Assembly (NCBI RefSeq): GCF_003248355.1
Contig: NZ_QKWY01000002.1
Span: forward strand, 2,976,001-3,040,000
Origin: Streptomyces sp. AC1-42W
GTDB lineage: Bacteria > Actinomycetota > Actinomycetes > Streptomycetales > Streptomycetaceae
Direction: 5' to 3'
DNA length: 64,000 bases
Under the pieces are notes generated by a model. That model saw only the letters and a program-made list of their open reading frames with translations. It searched no databases and had not been told where the DNA came from. The translations under genes and the position numbers were made by a program. Below, in pieces: positions 8,550 through 17,126 of this stretch (positions are counted from its first letter, which is position 1; every line of letters starts with the position of its first letter).

Positions 8550-9221
8550 TCAGGCGGAGGAGTCGGGAGACGGAGTCCCGGGGGGAGTGGCACCGTCCCG
8601 CAGGGCCAGGACGGCGGTGGTCAACTGCCGGGCGAACTGGGCGTCCAGCGGCCGTCCCGTCATGAAGGCCCGGTGGAAGGCGGGTCCGACGACAAGGTCG
8701 AGGAGTTGGTCGGCCTCCTGCCGGGTCACCGTGGAGTGCAGGGAGCCGGCCAGGGCCGCCTGGACGCGTCTGCGGTCGTACTGCCGTTGTGGTCGCAGTA
8801 CTTCGTCGCGGAGGGCCGCGGCGGTGGCCGTGTCGTGCTGGGCGTGTCCGATGAGTACGAACAGGACGCGACCGGTGGCGGACTCGGTGAAGACCGTGCC
8901 CACGTGGGTCGCGTACTGCTCCAGCGTGGCCTGCGGGTCCTGCGGCAGCTCGGGCCAGAAGGCCAGGTCCCGCAGGTCCTCGTCCAGGACGTCGAGAAGG
9001 ATGTCCACCTTCGACCGCCACCACCGGTAGATCGTCTGCTTGGCGACGCCCGCTCGTTCGGCGATGGCGCCGACCGTCATGGCGTGGAATCCGACGTCGA
9101 CCAGGAGATCGTCGGTGGCGCGCAGCACCGCTAGGCGAGCGGCCTCGCTGCGCCGGGGTCCGTTGCGGGTGCGGCCGGCGTGCCCGCCGCCCGCCCGGTC
9201 CTGAACGTGCTGGGCGTCGAT
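8550..9221 (-). CDS. TetR-family repressor 1 with probable ATC start
   Basis: 223 residues if translation starts at ATC 9221-9219, seven bases after a strong GAGGAGG (9235-9229). The only upstream in-frame candidate is a TTG at 9290-9288, but that lies inside the promoter. The HTH is GAIAERAGVAKQTIYRWWRSK followed by VDILLDVLDEDL. Closely paralogous to the TetR at 26276-26923, and the two align residue for residue from their ATC codons (A10-G-G, G21-P, R24-S-E, R29-L). It heads a two-gene transcript with the SIP gene and probably represses its own promoter through the operator at 9278-9306. A GTG at the LAVLRAT valine would remove most of the first helix and lacks a ribosome site. Confidence 0.85.
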   Translation of the reverse strand: MDAQHVQDRAGGGHAGRTRNGPRRSEAARLAVLRATDDLLVDVGFHAMTVGAIAERAGVAKQTIYRWWRSKVDILLDVLDEDLRDLAFWPELPQDPQATLEQYATHVGTVFTESATGRVLFVLIGHAQHDTATAAALRDEVLRPQRQYDRRRVQAALAGSLHSTVTRQEADQLLDLVVGPAFHRAFMTGRPLDAQFARQLTTAVLALRDGATPPGTPSPDSSA

Positions 9222-9277
9222 GGCGTGTCCTCCTCGTCGCGTTGCGGCGTCCGCTCCGGAGCCGGTCGACGAGATCG

Positions 9278-9306
9278 AGACTAGACGCAACGGTGCGTAT
9301 GGTCAA
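9278..9306 (-). promoter_or_regulatory. Autoregulated TetR1-SIP promoter with operator in the spacer
   Basis: Minus strand: -35 TTGACC (9306-9301), 17-base spacer, -10 TAGTCT (9283-9278). The spacer holds an inverted repeat with arms ACGCA and TGCGT around CCGT. The pattern ACGCACCG-N4-GTCTAG recurs with identical spacing in the promoter of the second TetR/MFS unit at 28395-28423, so this is very likely the TetR operator. Confidence 0.8.
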
Positions 9307-9336
9307 AGGGGTGGAGGAGGGCAGGGGAAGGCCCGC

Positions 9337-9368
9337 CCCTCTCCGGTCGGGGGATTGGCCGGAGAGGG
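9337..9368 (-). terminator. Hairpin downstream of the MaoC/DAHP synthase transcript
   Basis: Perfect 10-bp arms CCCTCTCCGG (9337-9346) and CCGGAGAGGG (9359-9368) with a 12-base loop, about 75 bases past the MaoC stop on the minus strand. No T run, as usual in Streptomyces. Confidence 0.5.
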
Positions 9369-9443
9369 ACGGGAGCAGGGGGAAGGGCGGACGCACCGCC
9401 TCATCGGACCTGGTGCGCTGTGTGTGCGATGTCGCACGACCCG

Positions 9444-9923
9444 TCAGTGCCGTGCGGCAGTGGCATCCCGCTCGACGGCCGCGGCCGCCGCACGGGCGAA
9501 CAGCAGCCGGGTGCGCATCCGGTACACCGGGTCCCCGTGCTGGTCGACCGCCTCGACGAGGAAGCGGACCGTCCCCGTGTCCGGGCGCCTGGGATGCGGC
9601 GTGGCCTCCTCCACGGTGGCCCGCCCGCGCACTTCGTCGCCGGGTCGCACCGGCTTCAGGAACCGGACCTCGTCCATGCCGTAGGAGCCCTGGCAGGCGG
9701 CGTCCGCGAGCAGGGCGCGCACGAACTGCCCCATGACCACGGCGCCCGTGTGCCAGCCGCTGGCGACCAGGCCGCCGAAGGGGGAGCGGGCGGCGGCCTC
9801 GGGATCGAGGTGGAACGGCATCGGGTCGTAGACGCGTGCGTAGCCGATGATGTCATCGCTCGTGAGCCCTGTGGCGCCCAACTCGTACGTGGTGCCGACG
9901 GGAAAGTGCTCGAAGTGCCGCAC
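9444..9923 (-). CDS. trlA: MaoC-like enoyl-CoA hydratase, TrlA-type
   Basis: 159 residues from GTG 9923 (AAGGA nine bases upstream). A single hotdog MaoC domain, with the hydratase motif visible as YARVYDPMPFHLDPEAA (catalytic Asp/His) and FGGLVASGWHTGAVVMGQF. It resembles the stand-alone C-terminal hydratase domain of PaaZ. In the described trl pathway TrlA has exactly this form and truncates phenylacetate catabolism, diverting the seven-membered oxepin-CoA-derived aldehyde toward tropone intermediates instead of ring cleavage products. It lies 53 bases after the DAHP synthase gene on the same strand. The trl assignment is inferred from family plus neighbours. Confidence 0.8.
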   Translation of the reverse strand: MRHFEHFPVGTTYELGATGLTSDDIIGYARVYDPMPFHLDPEAAARSPFGGLVASGWHTGAVVMGQFVRALLADAACQGSYGMDEVRFLKPVRPGDEVRGRATVEEATPHPRRPDTGTVRFLVEAVDQHGDPVYRMRTRLLFARAAAAAVERDATAARH

Positions 9924-9976
9924 GGTGACTGGTCCTTCGTCTCGGGGGGCGGTGGGGTGGGTCCCCGGCGGCCGGT

Positions 9977-11494
9977 TCAGCCGACGGGTGCCGCGGCCTG
10001 TGGGTACACGGACAGGTCCGGAGTGCGGACGGCGACGCGCTCGGCGCCGGGCCGGCCGGACCGGGGCTCCTCGGCGCTGAACCATTCCGCGACCCGGAAC
10101 GCCAGGTCCATCGACTGCCCGCGGTTGAGCCGGGGGTCGCACGCCGTCTCGTAGCGCAGGTGCAGGTCGCCGGAGAGGACCTCGTCGCTGCCGCCCACGC
10201 ATTCGGTGACGTCCTCGCCGGTCAGTTCCATGTGCAGCCCGCCGGGGTGTGTGCCCAGGGCGCGGTGAACCTCGAAGAACCCCTCGATCTCGTCCAGGAC
10301 GTCATCGAAGCGCCGGCTCTTGTGGCCACTGGGCGCGGTGAAGGTGTTGCCGTGCATGGGATCACACACCCACACCACCTGCGCACCCTCCGCGCGTACG
10401 GCCTCCACCAGGGCGGGCAGCCGGTCGCGCACCAGTCCCCGCCCCATCCGCGTGATGAAGGTGAGCCGGCCCGGGGTGCGCTGCGGGTCAAGCCGGTTCA
10501 GCAGAGTCAGTACGTCTCCGACGCCCGCGTCCGGGCCGAGTTTGACGCCGAGGGGGTTGCTGACGCCCGCGGCGAACGCCACGTGCGCCTCGTCCGGCCG
10601 GCGGGTGCGCTCGCCGATCCACAGGAGATGCCCGGACAGGGCGTACCGCCGCCCGCTGTCGGGGTCCGTGCGGGCCAGCGCGGACTCGTAGTCGAGGAGC
10701 AGGGCCTCATGGCTCGCGAACACCTCCGTGGTGCGCATGGCCGAAGGGGTCATGCCGCAGGCCCGGATGAACGCGAACGCCGCGTCGATCTCGTCCATCA
10801 GCCGCCCGTAGCGGCCGCCCGCCGTGGACAGGGCCACGAAGTCGCGGTTCCTCTCGTGTACGGCGTGCGGGTCCGCGTAACCGCCGGCGGTGAAGGCGCG
10901 CAGCAGGTTCAGCGTCGCGGCGCAAGCATGGTAGACACGCTCCAGCCGGGCCGGGTCGGGGGTTCGGGCCTCGGCGGTGAACGCCCGCCCGTTGACGGCG
11001 TCGCCCCGATAGGAGGGCAGGGTTACGCCGCCCCGGGTCTCGGTGGGCCGCGAGCGGGGCTTGGCGTACTGGCCGGCGATACGGCCGACCTTGACCACCG
11101 GCAGGCCGGCCGCGTAGGTCAGCACGGAGGCCATCTGGAGGAGGACTTCCAGCTTGCCGCGGACCGACTCCGCGCTCACCGCGTCCAGGGTCTCGGCGCA
11201 GTCGCCGCCCTGGAGCAGAAACGCCTTGCCGCGGGCGACCTCGCCGAGCCTGTCCAGAAGGGTGTCGCACTCCGTGGCGAACACCAGCGGCGGGGCGCCG
11301 GCCAGGGACGACAAGGCGGTTCGCAGTGCCGCGGGGTCGGGCCAGTCGGGCTGCTGCGCGGCGGGCAGCGACCGCCACGCTTCGGGGGACGGTACGGACG
11401 GCGAACCGCCGCACTGTCCTGGGGAGTCGGGCTGCTTCGGTGAGCGGGCCCGTGCCGGGGGGTCCGCCGGTGACGGGCGCTTCAGGGTGTCCAC
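9977..11494 (-). CDS. trlB: Class II DAHP synthase dedicated to the cluster
   Basis: Condenses phosphoenolpyruvate with erythrose 4-phosphate, the first step of the shikimate route. 505 residues from GTG 11494 (GAGG eight bases upstream), with a Pro/Ser-rich N-terminal extension of about 35 residues; class II enzymes are usually nearer 450-465. Family signatures are clear: FLLQGGDCAE, VKVGRIAGQYAKPRS, GHLLWIGERTR, NPLGVKLGP, VWVCDPMHGNT, GLHMELTGEDVTECVGG and ACDPRLNRGQS. A second, pathway-specific copy fits a cluster consuming phenylpyruvate; the trl cluster carries such a homologue (TrlB). Divergent from the hydroxylase gene at 11760 across a 265-bp regulatory region. Confidence 0.92.
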   Translation of the reverse strand: MDTLKRPSPADPPARARSPKQPDSPGQCGGSPSVPSPEAWRSLPAAQQPDWPDPAALRTALSSLAGAPPLVFATECDTLLDRLGEVARGKAFLLQGGDCAETLDAVSAESVRGKLEVLLQMASVLTYAAGLPVVKVGRIAGQYAKPRSRPTETRGGVTLPSYRGDAVNGRAFTAEARTPDPARLERVYHACAATLNLLRAFTAGGYADPHAVHERNRDFVALSTAGGRYGRLMDEIDAAFAFIRACGMTPSAMRTTEVFASHEALLLDYESALARTDPDSGRRYALSGHLLWIGERTRRPDEAHVAFAAGVSNPLGVKLGPDAGVGDVLTLLNRLDPQRTPGRLTFITRMGRGLVRDRLPALVEAVRAEGAQVVWVCDPMHGNTFTAPSGHKSRRFDDVLDEIEGFFEVHRALGTHPGGLHMELTGEDVTECVGGSDEVLSGDLHLRYETACDPRLNRGQSMDLAFRVAEWFSAEEPRSGRPGAERVAVRTPDLSVYPQAAAPVG

Positions 11495-11609
11495 GCTGAA
11501 AACCTCAACGCCTTCTGTACGGGGGCAGGGGCAGAGGGGGCCGGGGTGCGCAGCCTGTCACGCGCCTGCCCGGCCCGGGCAGTGGGTCGTTGTGGCTAGA
11601 AGGGTGGAT

Positions 11610-11627
11610 CTAATACCCGCGTACTAG
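11610..11627. promoter_or_regulatory. Imperfect palindrome in the trlB/trlC divergent promoter region
   Basis: CTAATACCCGCGTACTAG (14 of 18 positions pair) sits midway between the divergent DAHP synthase and hydroxylase starts. It includes TAATAC, usable as a -10. On the minus strand it contains GGCTAGTAC, which is repeated exactly at 19390-19398 in the other divergent promoter region of the cluster. Candidate site for a pathway-specific regulator. The remaining 265 bp (11495-11759) hold no gene that I can support. Confidence 0.5.
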
Positions 11628-11759
11628 CCCCAGCGGCCGACTGTCGGGGTGGTGCCCGCTCCTGGAGCATTTCGGAAGGCGCGGGCCGCCGGCGGGAACC
11701 TTCGGTCCCCGTGGTACCCGCGCCGCACCCGCTACGCCACCTTCGAAAGGCGACTCCGT

Positions 11760-13352
11760 ATGAGCAGCACCGCCAGGCCCGCCGGGTCCGTGTCCCGCCC
11801 CCAGACCGGGGACGAGTACCTCGAGAGTCTCCGGGACGGCCGGGAGGTGAGGATTTACGGCGAGAGGGTCGACGACGTCACCAGCCACCCCGCGTTCCGC
11901 AACAACTCCCGCATGGTGGCCCGTCTGTTCGACGCGCTGCACGACCCCGAGCGCAACAGCAGGCTCATCGTCCCCACCGACACCGGCAACGGCGGCTTCA
12001 CCCACCCCTACTTCAAGGCTCCCTACACTTCCGGCGACCTGCGTACATCGGCGCGGGCCATGGAGGAGTGGGCGCGGATGACGTACGGCTGGCTGGGGCG
12101 TACCCCGGACTTCAAGGCCGCGTTCCTCTCCACCCTCGGCTCGAACAAGGAGCACTACGCTCCGTTCGAGGACAACGCGTCTTCCTGGTACCGCAAGGCG
12201 CAGGAGAATGTGCTGTTCATCGGCCACGGGATCGTCAACCCGCCGATCGACCGCAACCGCGGGCTGACCGAGCTGAAGGACGTCATGCTCACGGTGGACC
12301 GGGAGACCGATGCCGGCCTGGTCGTATCCGGCGCCAAGGTGGTCGGCACGGGAGCGGCGCTCACCCAGCACATCTTCATCGGCAGCTACGGGGTCATCCC
12401 CAAGGGCGCCAAGGAGTTCTCCGCCTACTTCATCGTGCCGACCAACAGCCCCGGCCTGAAGATCATCTCGCGGCCGTCGTACGAGTACGCCTCCGCCACG
12501 GTCAGCAGCCCCTTCGACCAGCCGCTCAGCAGCCGCCTCGACGAGAACGACGGAATCCTTGTCTTCGACCAGGTCCTGATTCCCTGGGAGAACGTCTTCT
12601 GCTACGACGTGGACAAGGCGAACAACTTCTTCTACGGTTCCGGGTTCTTCTACCGGGCGATGTTCCACGCCTGCGTCCGCTTCGCCGTGAAGATGGACTT
12701 CCTGACGGGGCTGCTCGCCAAGTGCCTGGAAACCACCGGAACATCGGAGTTCCGCGGAGTGCAGAGCCGACTCGGTGAAGTGCTCGCCTATCGCAACATG
12801 TTCTGGGCGTTGGTGGACTCCATGGCCGAGAATCCCACCAAGTGGCCGGACGGCACCGTCACCCCCAACGGGGAGACAGCGCTGGCCTTCAGGGTGCTGT
12901 CCTCGTCCATCTTCCCCAAGGTGCGCGAGATCTTCCTCCGGGACCTCGGCAGCGCGCTGATCTACAACAACTCCCACGCCGCCGACTGGTCCGACCCCGA
13001 GGTCAGGCCATACCTCGACAAATACGTCCGTGGCCTGGGCGTCGAGGCGATCGACCGGGTGAAGCTGATGAAGCTGGCCTGGGACGCGGTCGGCACCGAG
13101 TTCGGTGCCCGCTGGGAACTGTACGAGATGAACTACGCCGGCAACCACGAGCAGATCCGCTTCGAGGCGCTCCACGCCCAGCAGGCCTCCGGAAAGTTCG
13201 ACGACTACAAACAACTCGTCGACCAGTGCCTGTCGGAGTACGACGAGAACGGCTGGAAGGTCCCGGACCTGATCGACGCGAAGGACACCACCGTCATCGG
13301 CGGCGGCGTGCCCGGTACAGGGCGGTCCGGCTCGGCCGAGGCCGGGCGGTGA
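11760..13352 (+). CDS. trlC: HpaB-family FADH2-dependent aromatic hydroxylase (two-component, large subunit)
   Basis: 530 residues from ATG 11760 (GAAAGG nine bases upstream). Related to 4-hydroxyphenylacetate 3-monooxygenase, with the hallmark stretches GDEYLESLRDGREVRIYGERV near the N-terminus and VSSPFDQPLSSRLDENDGILVFDQVLIPWENVF in the middle, and acyl-CoA-dehydrogenase-like helices behind. It uses reduced flavin delivered by the reductase encoded by the next gene, whose start overlaps this stop (GTGA). In the trl pathway a two-component monooxygenase (TrlCD) carries out the last ring hydroxylation of a tropolone; assignment of the letters C and D to the two subunits is mine, from gene order. 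Confidence 0.88.
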   Translation: MSSTARPAGSVSRPQTGDEYLESLRDGREVRIYGERVDDVTSHPAFRNNSRMVARLFDALHDPERNSRLIVPTDTGNGGFTHPYFKAPYTSGDLRTSARAMEEWARMTYGWLGRTPDFKAAFLSTLGSNKEHYAPFEDNASSWYRKAQENVLFIGHGIVNPPIDRNRGLTELKDVMLTVDRETDAGLVVSGAKVVGTGAALTQHIFIGSYGVIPKGAKEFSAYFIVPTNSPGLKIISRPSYEYASATVSSPFDQPLSSRLDENDGILVFDQVLIPWENVFCYDVDKANNFFYGSGFFYRAMFHACVRFAVKMDFLTGLLAKCLETTGTSEFRGVQSRLGEVLAYRNMFWALVDSMAENPTKWPDGTVTPNGETALAFRVLSSSIFPKVREIFLRDLGSALIYNNSHAADWSDPEVRPYLDKYVRGLGVEAIDRVKLMKLAWDAVGTEFGARWELYEMNYAGNHEQIRFEALHAQQASGKFDDYKQLVDQCLSEYDENGWKVPDLIDAKDTTVIGGGVPGTGRSGSAEAGR

Positions 13353-13906
13353 ACAGCCCGGCCCGCGCCCCGGGCGGCCCCGCCGCCCCTCCCGAAACCT
13401 CCGTCCTGCCCGACGAGGCCCATCTGAGGCAGGTCTTCGGACAGTACGTGACCGGTGTGTGCGCGGTGTCGACCCGATTCGAGACCCGGACCGGAACGCG
13501 GCACGACGCCATCGCGGTGAACTCGTTCACCTCGGTCTCCCTGGACCCGCCGCTGGTGTCGATGTACTTGCGGAACGACTCCACCTTCCTGCGCCGGGTG
13601 CGGACGTCCGGCCAGTGGGCGGTGTCCTTCCTCGGCAACCGGGCGCGTTCCCTGGTCGGGGCCCTGACCGCGCCCGCGGTGCGGCGGCCTCCGGTGGAGG
13701 AGGCGGCGGACTGGGTCGTCGGCCCCCACACCGGCTGCCTGCTGCTGCCCGACGCGCCCGGCACCCTCGAATGCGATCTGCACCTCACCCAGGCGCTCGG
13801 CGACCACGTGCTCGTCGTCGGCCGGGTGCTGGGTGCCGTCGGCCGTGACCACGACCCCCTGGTCTTCCACCGAGGCACCTTCACCGGCGTCGCACCGGCA
13901 CCCTGA
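13349..13906 (+). CDS. trlD: HpaC-like flavin reductase
   Basis: 185 residues from GTG 13349 overlapping the hydroxylase stop. Flavin-reductase-like split-barrel fold: LRQVFGQYVTGVCAVSTRF, DAIAVNSFTSVSLDPPLVSMYLRNDSTFL, WAVSFLGNRA and the C-terminal DHDPLVFHRGTFTGV. It would reduce FMN/FAD with NAD(P)H and hand the reduced flavin to the HpaB-type partner. The translational coupling makes the partnership nearly certain. Confidence 0.9.
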   Translation: MNSPARAPGGPAAPPETSVLPDEAHLRQVFGQYVTGVCAVSTRFETRTGTRHDAIAVNSFTSVSLDPPLVSMYLRNDSTFLRRVRTSGQWAVSFLGNRARSLVGALTAPAVRRPPVEEAADWVVGPHTGCLLLPDAPGTLECDLHLTQALGDHVLVVGRVLGAVGRDHDPLVFHRGTFTGVAPAP

Positions 13907-13942
13907 CCGGGCGACGGACAACCAGAATGAGGAGGAGACGCC

Positions 13943-15145
13943 ATGGCGGCAAGACGCCCGCGCGTGGCCGTGGTGGGCGGCGGCATCGGCGGCCTGGCCG
14001 TCGCACTCGGACTGCGACGGCAGGGCATCGAGGTGGTCGTCCACGAGCAGGCCCGGGAACTGTCCCACCAGGGCGCCGGTATCGCGATCGGCGCCAACGG
14101 GCACCGGGCCCTGCGCGATCTGGGCCTCGTCGAACGGCTCGCCGAATCGGCCGCGCGGCCCGTCCGTGCCGACTTCCGGCACTGGCGCACCGGCCGGTCC
14201 ATGGTGACCCACCGCCTGACGGGCAACTACGAGAAGCTCTACGGGGCGCCCTTCTGGACGGTGGAACGCGCGGCCGTTCAGGAGGCCCTGCTCGCCGTGC
14301 TCGGCCCGGAACACGTCCGGCTCGGCGCACGCTGCACCACGGTGGAGCAGACCACCGACGGTGCCGTGCTGCGCTTCGCCGACGGCACCGAGGCCCGGGC
14401 GGACGCGGTCGTCGGCGCGGACGGCATCCACTCCGCGGTGCGCCACCACCTGTTCGGCCCCGACGCGGCGGTGTTCTCCGGAACGAGCGGGTACCGAGCC
14501 CTGGTACCCATGGAACGCCTGCGGCACGTTCCCGAACTGGCTGAGCCGGCCCTCTGGCTGTGGTTGGGGCCGGGCCGGCACTTCATCGCCTACCCGGTGG
14601 CGGACGGCAGCGCCCTGAACTTCCTTGCCGTCGTGCCCGACCGCACCTGGACGGTCGAATCCTGGTCCACCGAGGGCGACCCCGGCGCATTGCTGGCCGC
14701 CTTCGACGGCTGGCATCCCTTCGTGACCGAGGTCCTCGGCGCCTGCGACCACCCCGGCCGCTGGGCGCTGTACGACCGCGAACCGCAGCGCACGTGGAGC
14801 GTCGGACGGGTGACGCTGCTGGGCGACGCCGCACACGCGATGCTGCCCCACCACGGGCAGGGCGCCAACCAGGCACTGGAGGACGCCGTTGTCCTCGCCC
14901 GCCTCCTGGCGGGCACGGATGCCGAAGGAGTGGCCGGTGCGCTACGTGCCTACGAGCAGCTGCGCCGACCCCGCACCCGGCTGATCCAAACCGGTTCACG
15001 GAAGAACGCAGGCTGCTTCCAACTGCCGGACGGGCCGGAGGCCGAGGCCCGCAACGAACGGCTGACCGGGCTGCCCGACGACCTCGCCTGGATCCATGGG
15101 CACGACGCCTTGGACTCGCTGCGGGCCGCCCCTGCGCCGGTCTGA
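13943..15145 (+). CDS. trlE: Group A FAD-dependent monooxygenase (salicylate hydroxylase-like)
   Basis: 400 residues from ATG 13943 with GAGGAG upstream. FAD-binding Rossmann motif VAVVGGGIGGLAVALGLRRQG, the middle DG motif VVGADGIHSAVR and the GD motif VTLLGDAAHAMLPHHGQGANQALEDA are all intact. Family members hydroxylate activated aromatic rings, some with decarboxylation, using NAD(P)H. In the reported trl pathway TrlE is such an enzyme, introducing oxygen on tropone or a tropone carboxylate ahead of TrlCD. Follows the reductase gene by 36 bases in the same operon. Confidence 0.9.
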   Translation: MAARRPRVAVVGGGIGGLAVALGLRRQGIEVVVHEQARELSHQGAGIAIGANGHRALRDLGLVERLAESAARPVRADFRHWRTGRSMVTHRLTGNYEKLYGAPFWTVERAAVQEALLAVLGPEHVRLGARCTTVEQTTDGAVLRFADGTEARADAVVGADGIHSAVRHHLFGPDAAVFSGTSGYRALVPMERLRHVPELAEPALWLWLGPGRHFIAYPVADGSALNFLAVVPDRTWTVESWSTEGDPGALLAAFDGWHPFVTEVLGACDHPGRWALYDREPQRTWSVGRVTLLGDAAHAMLPHHGQGANQALEDAVVLARLLAGTDAEGVAGALRAYEQLRRPRTRLIQTGSRKNAGCFQLPDGPEAEARNERLTGLPDDLAWIHGHDALDSLRAAPAPV

Positions 15146-15191
15146 CCGGCAGGCCGCCCCCCGACCGCCCCGACGAACGGTGAATCATCCC

Positions 15192-15803
15192 ATGGCACAC
15201 ATCTACTCCTTCGAAGGCACCGTTCCCGTGGTGCACCCGACGGCCTTCGTCCACCCCGACGCCGTACTGATCGGCTCGGTGGACATCGGACCGGGCTGCT
15301 ACGTCGGCCCGCTCGCGAGCCTGCGCGGCGACTTCGGACACATCGAACTCAGGACCGGCTGCAACGTGCAGGACGGTTGCGTACTGCACTGCTTCCCCGG
15401 CGCCGACACGGTCGTGGAGGAGGACGGACACGTCGGTCACGGCAGTGTGCTGCACGGCTGCAGGGTCGGCCGGGACAGTCTCATCGGAATGAAGTCCGTC
15501 CTGATGGACGGAGTGGTGGTGGGCCGGCAGGCGTTCGTCGGTGCCGGCAGCTTCGTCAAGTCCCGCTTCCACGTTCCCGAGCGGCACCTGGTGGCGGGCA
15601 GCCCGGCCAGGGTGGTACGCGAGCTCACCGCCGACGAGATCGCCTGGAAGGCCAACGGCACCCTTCAGTACCAGAAACTGGCCCAGCGCTGTCTGAGCGG
15701 CCTGCACCCGGCGCGGGCCGCCACCGAACGCGTCGAGCCCCTGCCCTCCGCAGGAGCCGGCGGGCCCGAGCACGTCACCCTGCACGCCTACCGGTCCCGC
15801 TGA
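15192..15803 (+). CDS. trlF: PaaY/gamma-carbonic-anhydrase-like hexapeptide-repeat protein
   Basis: 203 residues from ATG 15192. Left-handed beta-helix hexapeptide repeats run through HPTAFVHPDAVLIGSVDIG, NVQDGCVLHCFPG, GHVGHGSVLHGCRVG and DSLIGMKSVLMDGVVVG, with the metal-site His in VLHCF, GHVGHG. Closest to PaaY, a thioesterase-like proofreading protein of phenylacetate degradation that hydrolyses dead-end cycloheptatriene-CoA species. It is the last gene of the plus-strand trlCDEF run, so it is the best candidate for TrlF, which is required to turn cycloheptatriene carboxylate into tropone. The symbol is tentative and based on order. Confidence 0.75.
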   Translation: MAHIYSFEGTVPVVHPTAFVHPDAVLIGSVDIGPGCYVGPLASLRGDFGHIELRTGCNVQDGCVLHCFPGADTVVEEDGHVGHGSVLHGCRVGRDSLIGMKSVLMDGVVVGRQAFVGAGSFVKSRFHVPERHLVAGSPARVVRELTADEIAWKANGTLQYQKLAQRCLSGLHPARAATERVEPLPSAGAGGPEHVTLHAYRSR

Positions 15804-15816
15804 ACCGGTACACACC

Positions 15817-15868
15817 ACACGGCCCGGGCCCCCGGTGCGGTCGACCGCACCGGGGGCCCGGGCCGTGT
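15817..15868. terminator. Bidirectional terminator, 52-bp perfect palindrome
   Basis: Arms 15817-15840 and 15845-15868 are perfectly complementary around the self-complementary centre TCGA. It lies between the convergent trlF and E2 genes, 14 bases from each side, and should form a very stable hairpin in both transcripts. Confidence 0.85.
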
Positions 15869-15881
15869 ACTCGTCCTTCGC

Positions 15882-17126
15882 TCACAGCAGTCGCAGCAGG
15901 GACACCGGCCGCTCGACCAGGTCGGCCACGTGCCGGAGGAACCCGCCGGCCACCCCACCGTCACAGACCCGGTGGTCGAACGTGAGCGACAACTGGCACA
16001 GTTGGCGGATCGTCGGCTCTCCGTCGACGACCCAGGGGCGGGGCAGTATGCGGCCCACGCCGAGCATCGCCGCCTCGGGATGATTGATGATCGGCGTCGA
16101 TCCGTCGACACCGAAGACACCGTAATTGTTGAGGGTGAACGTCCCACCGGACAACTCGGCGGGGGTCAGTGTCCCCTCCCGGGCGCCGGCGGTGAGCCGG
16201 CTGATCTCCGCGGCGAGCTCCGGCAGCGTCCTGCGGTCCGCGTCCCTGACCACCGGCACGACCAGGCCCCGCCCGGTCTGTGCGGCGAATCCCAGGTGCA
16301 CGGACGGCAGCCGGACGATCTCCCGGCGGTCGGTGTCCACGGTGGCGTTCAGCTCCGGATACCGGGCGAGCGCCGCGAGGCAGACCCGCGCCAGCAGCGC
16401 GAGCAGCGAGATCCGCTGCGCGTCCGGGGCCGCGAGCTGCCGCTTGACATCCAGCAGGGCGGTGGCGTCCGTGTCCACCCAGGTGGTGGCATCGGGGATT
16501 TCCCGGCGGCTGCGCGCCAGCTTGTCGGCGGTCAGGCCGCGCACACCACGCAGGGGGAGCCGTACGGCTTCCGCGGCAGCCGCCGGCGGTGCCCCGAAAG
16601 CCTCGATGTCCTGACGCCGGACGAGCCCGCCGGGCCCGCTGCCCCGGATCGTCCGCAGATCGAGACCACGCTCCCGGGCCAGCCGCCGGACCAACGGGGA
16701 GATCACCGGCACCGGCCCGGCCGGCCCGCCGCCCGGCCGGGGCATCGCCACGAAGGCCGCGGGCGCGGCGGGGGCTGCGGGCGGCTGCCCGGACGAGCGG
16801 GGGCGGATACGCCGACGGCGGGCCGCGGCCGGCGACGTCCCGTAGCCGACCAGCACGTTGCCGGAGTCCTCGGCCGCCCGCCGCTCACGGACCGACACGA
16901 GCGGCTGCCCCACGTCCAGGCTGTCACCGGCCCGGCCCCACAGCCGGACGACGACTCCCGCGTACGGGCACGGGACTTCCACCACGGCCTTGGCCGTCTC
17001 CACCTCCACCACCGGCTGGTCGACGTGCACGGAATCCCCCTCCGAGACCAGCCACCGTACGATCTCCGCCTCCGTGAGGCCCTCGCCCAGGTCGGGCAGG
17101 GCGAACTCGCGCGTCGTCGTGGTCAT
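15882..17126 (-). CDS. 2-oxo-acid dehydrogenase E2, dihydrolipoamide acyltransferase
   Basis: 414 residues, ATG 17126 with GGAGG upstream. One N-terminal lipoyl domain with the lipoylated Lys in VEVETAKAVVEV (about residue 45), an Ala/Pro-rich linker, a peripheral subunit-binding domain (VISPLVRRLARERGLDLRTI, GPGGLVRRQDIEAF) and the catalytic acyltransferase domain ending FDHRVCDGGVAGGFL (HxxxDG). Forms the core of the complex whose E1 is encoded by the two genes upstream; no E3 gene is nearby, so the housekeeping dihydrolipoamide dehydrogenase must serve. Start overlaps the E1beta stop (ATGA). Confidence 0.9.
   Translation of the reverse strand: MTTTTREFALPDLGEGLTEAEIVRWLVSEGDSVHVDQPVVEVETAKAVVEVPCPYAGVVVRLWGRAGDSLDVGQPLVSVRERRAAEDSGNVLVGYGTSPAAARRRRIRPRSSGQPPAAPAAPAAFVAMPRPGGGPAGPVPVISPLVRRLARERGLDLRTIRGSGPGGLVRRQDIEAFGAPPAAAAEAVRLPLRGVRGLTADKLARSRREIPDATTWVDTDATALLDVKRQLAAPDAQRISLLALLARVCLAALARYPELNATVDTDRREIVRLPSVHLGFAAQTGRGLVVPVVRDADRRTLPELAAEISRLTAGAREGTLTPAELSGGTFTLNNYGVFGVDGSTPIINHPEAAMLGVGRILPRPWVVDGEPTIRQLCQLSLTFDHRVCDGGVAGGFLRHVADLVERPVSLLRLL

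Noticed and set aside
9288..9290. TTG at 9290 as start of TetR1.
   Set aside because: It lies between the -35 and -10 of the predicted promoter, adds residues absent from the paralogue, and has no ribosome site.
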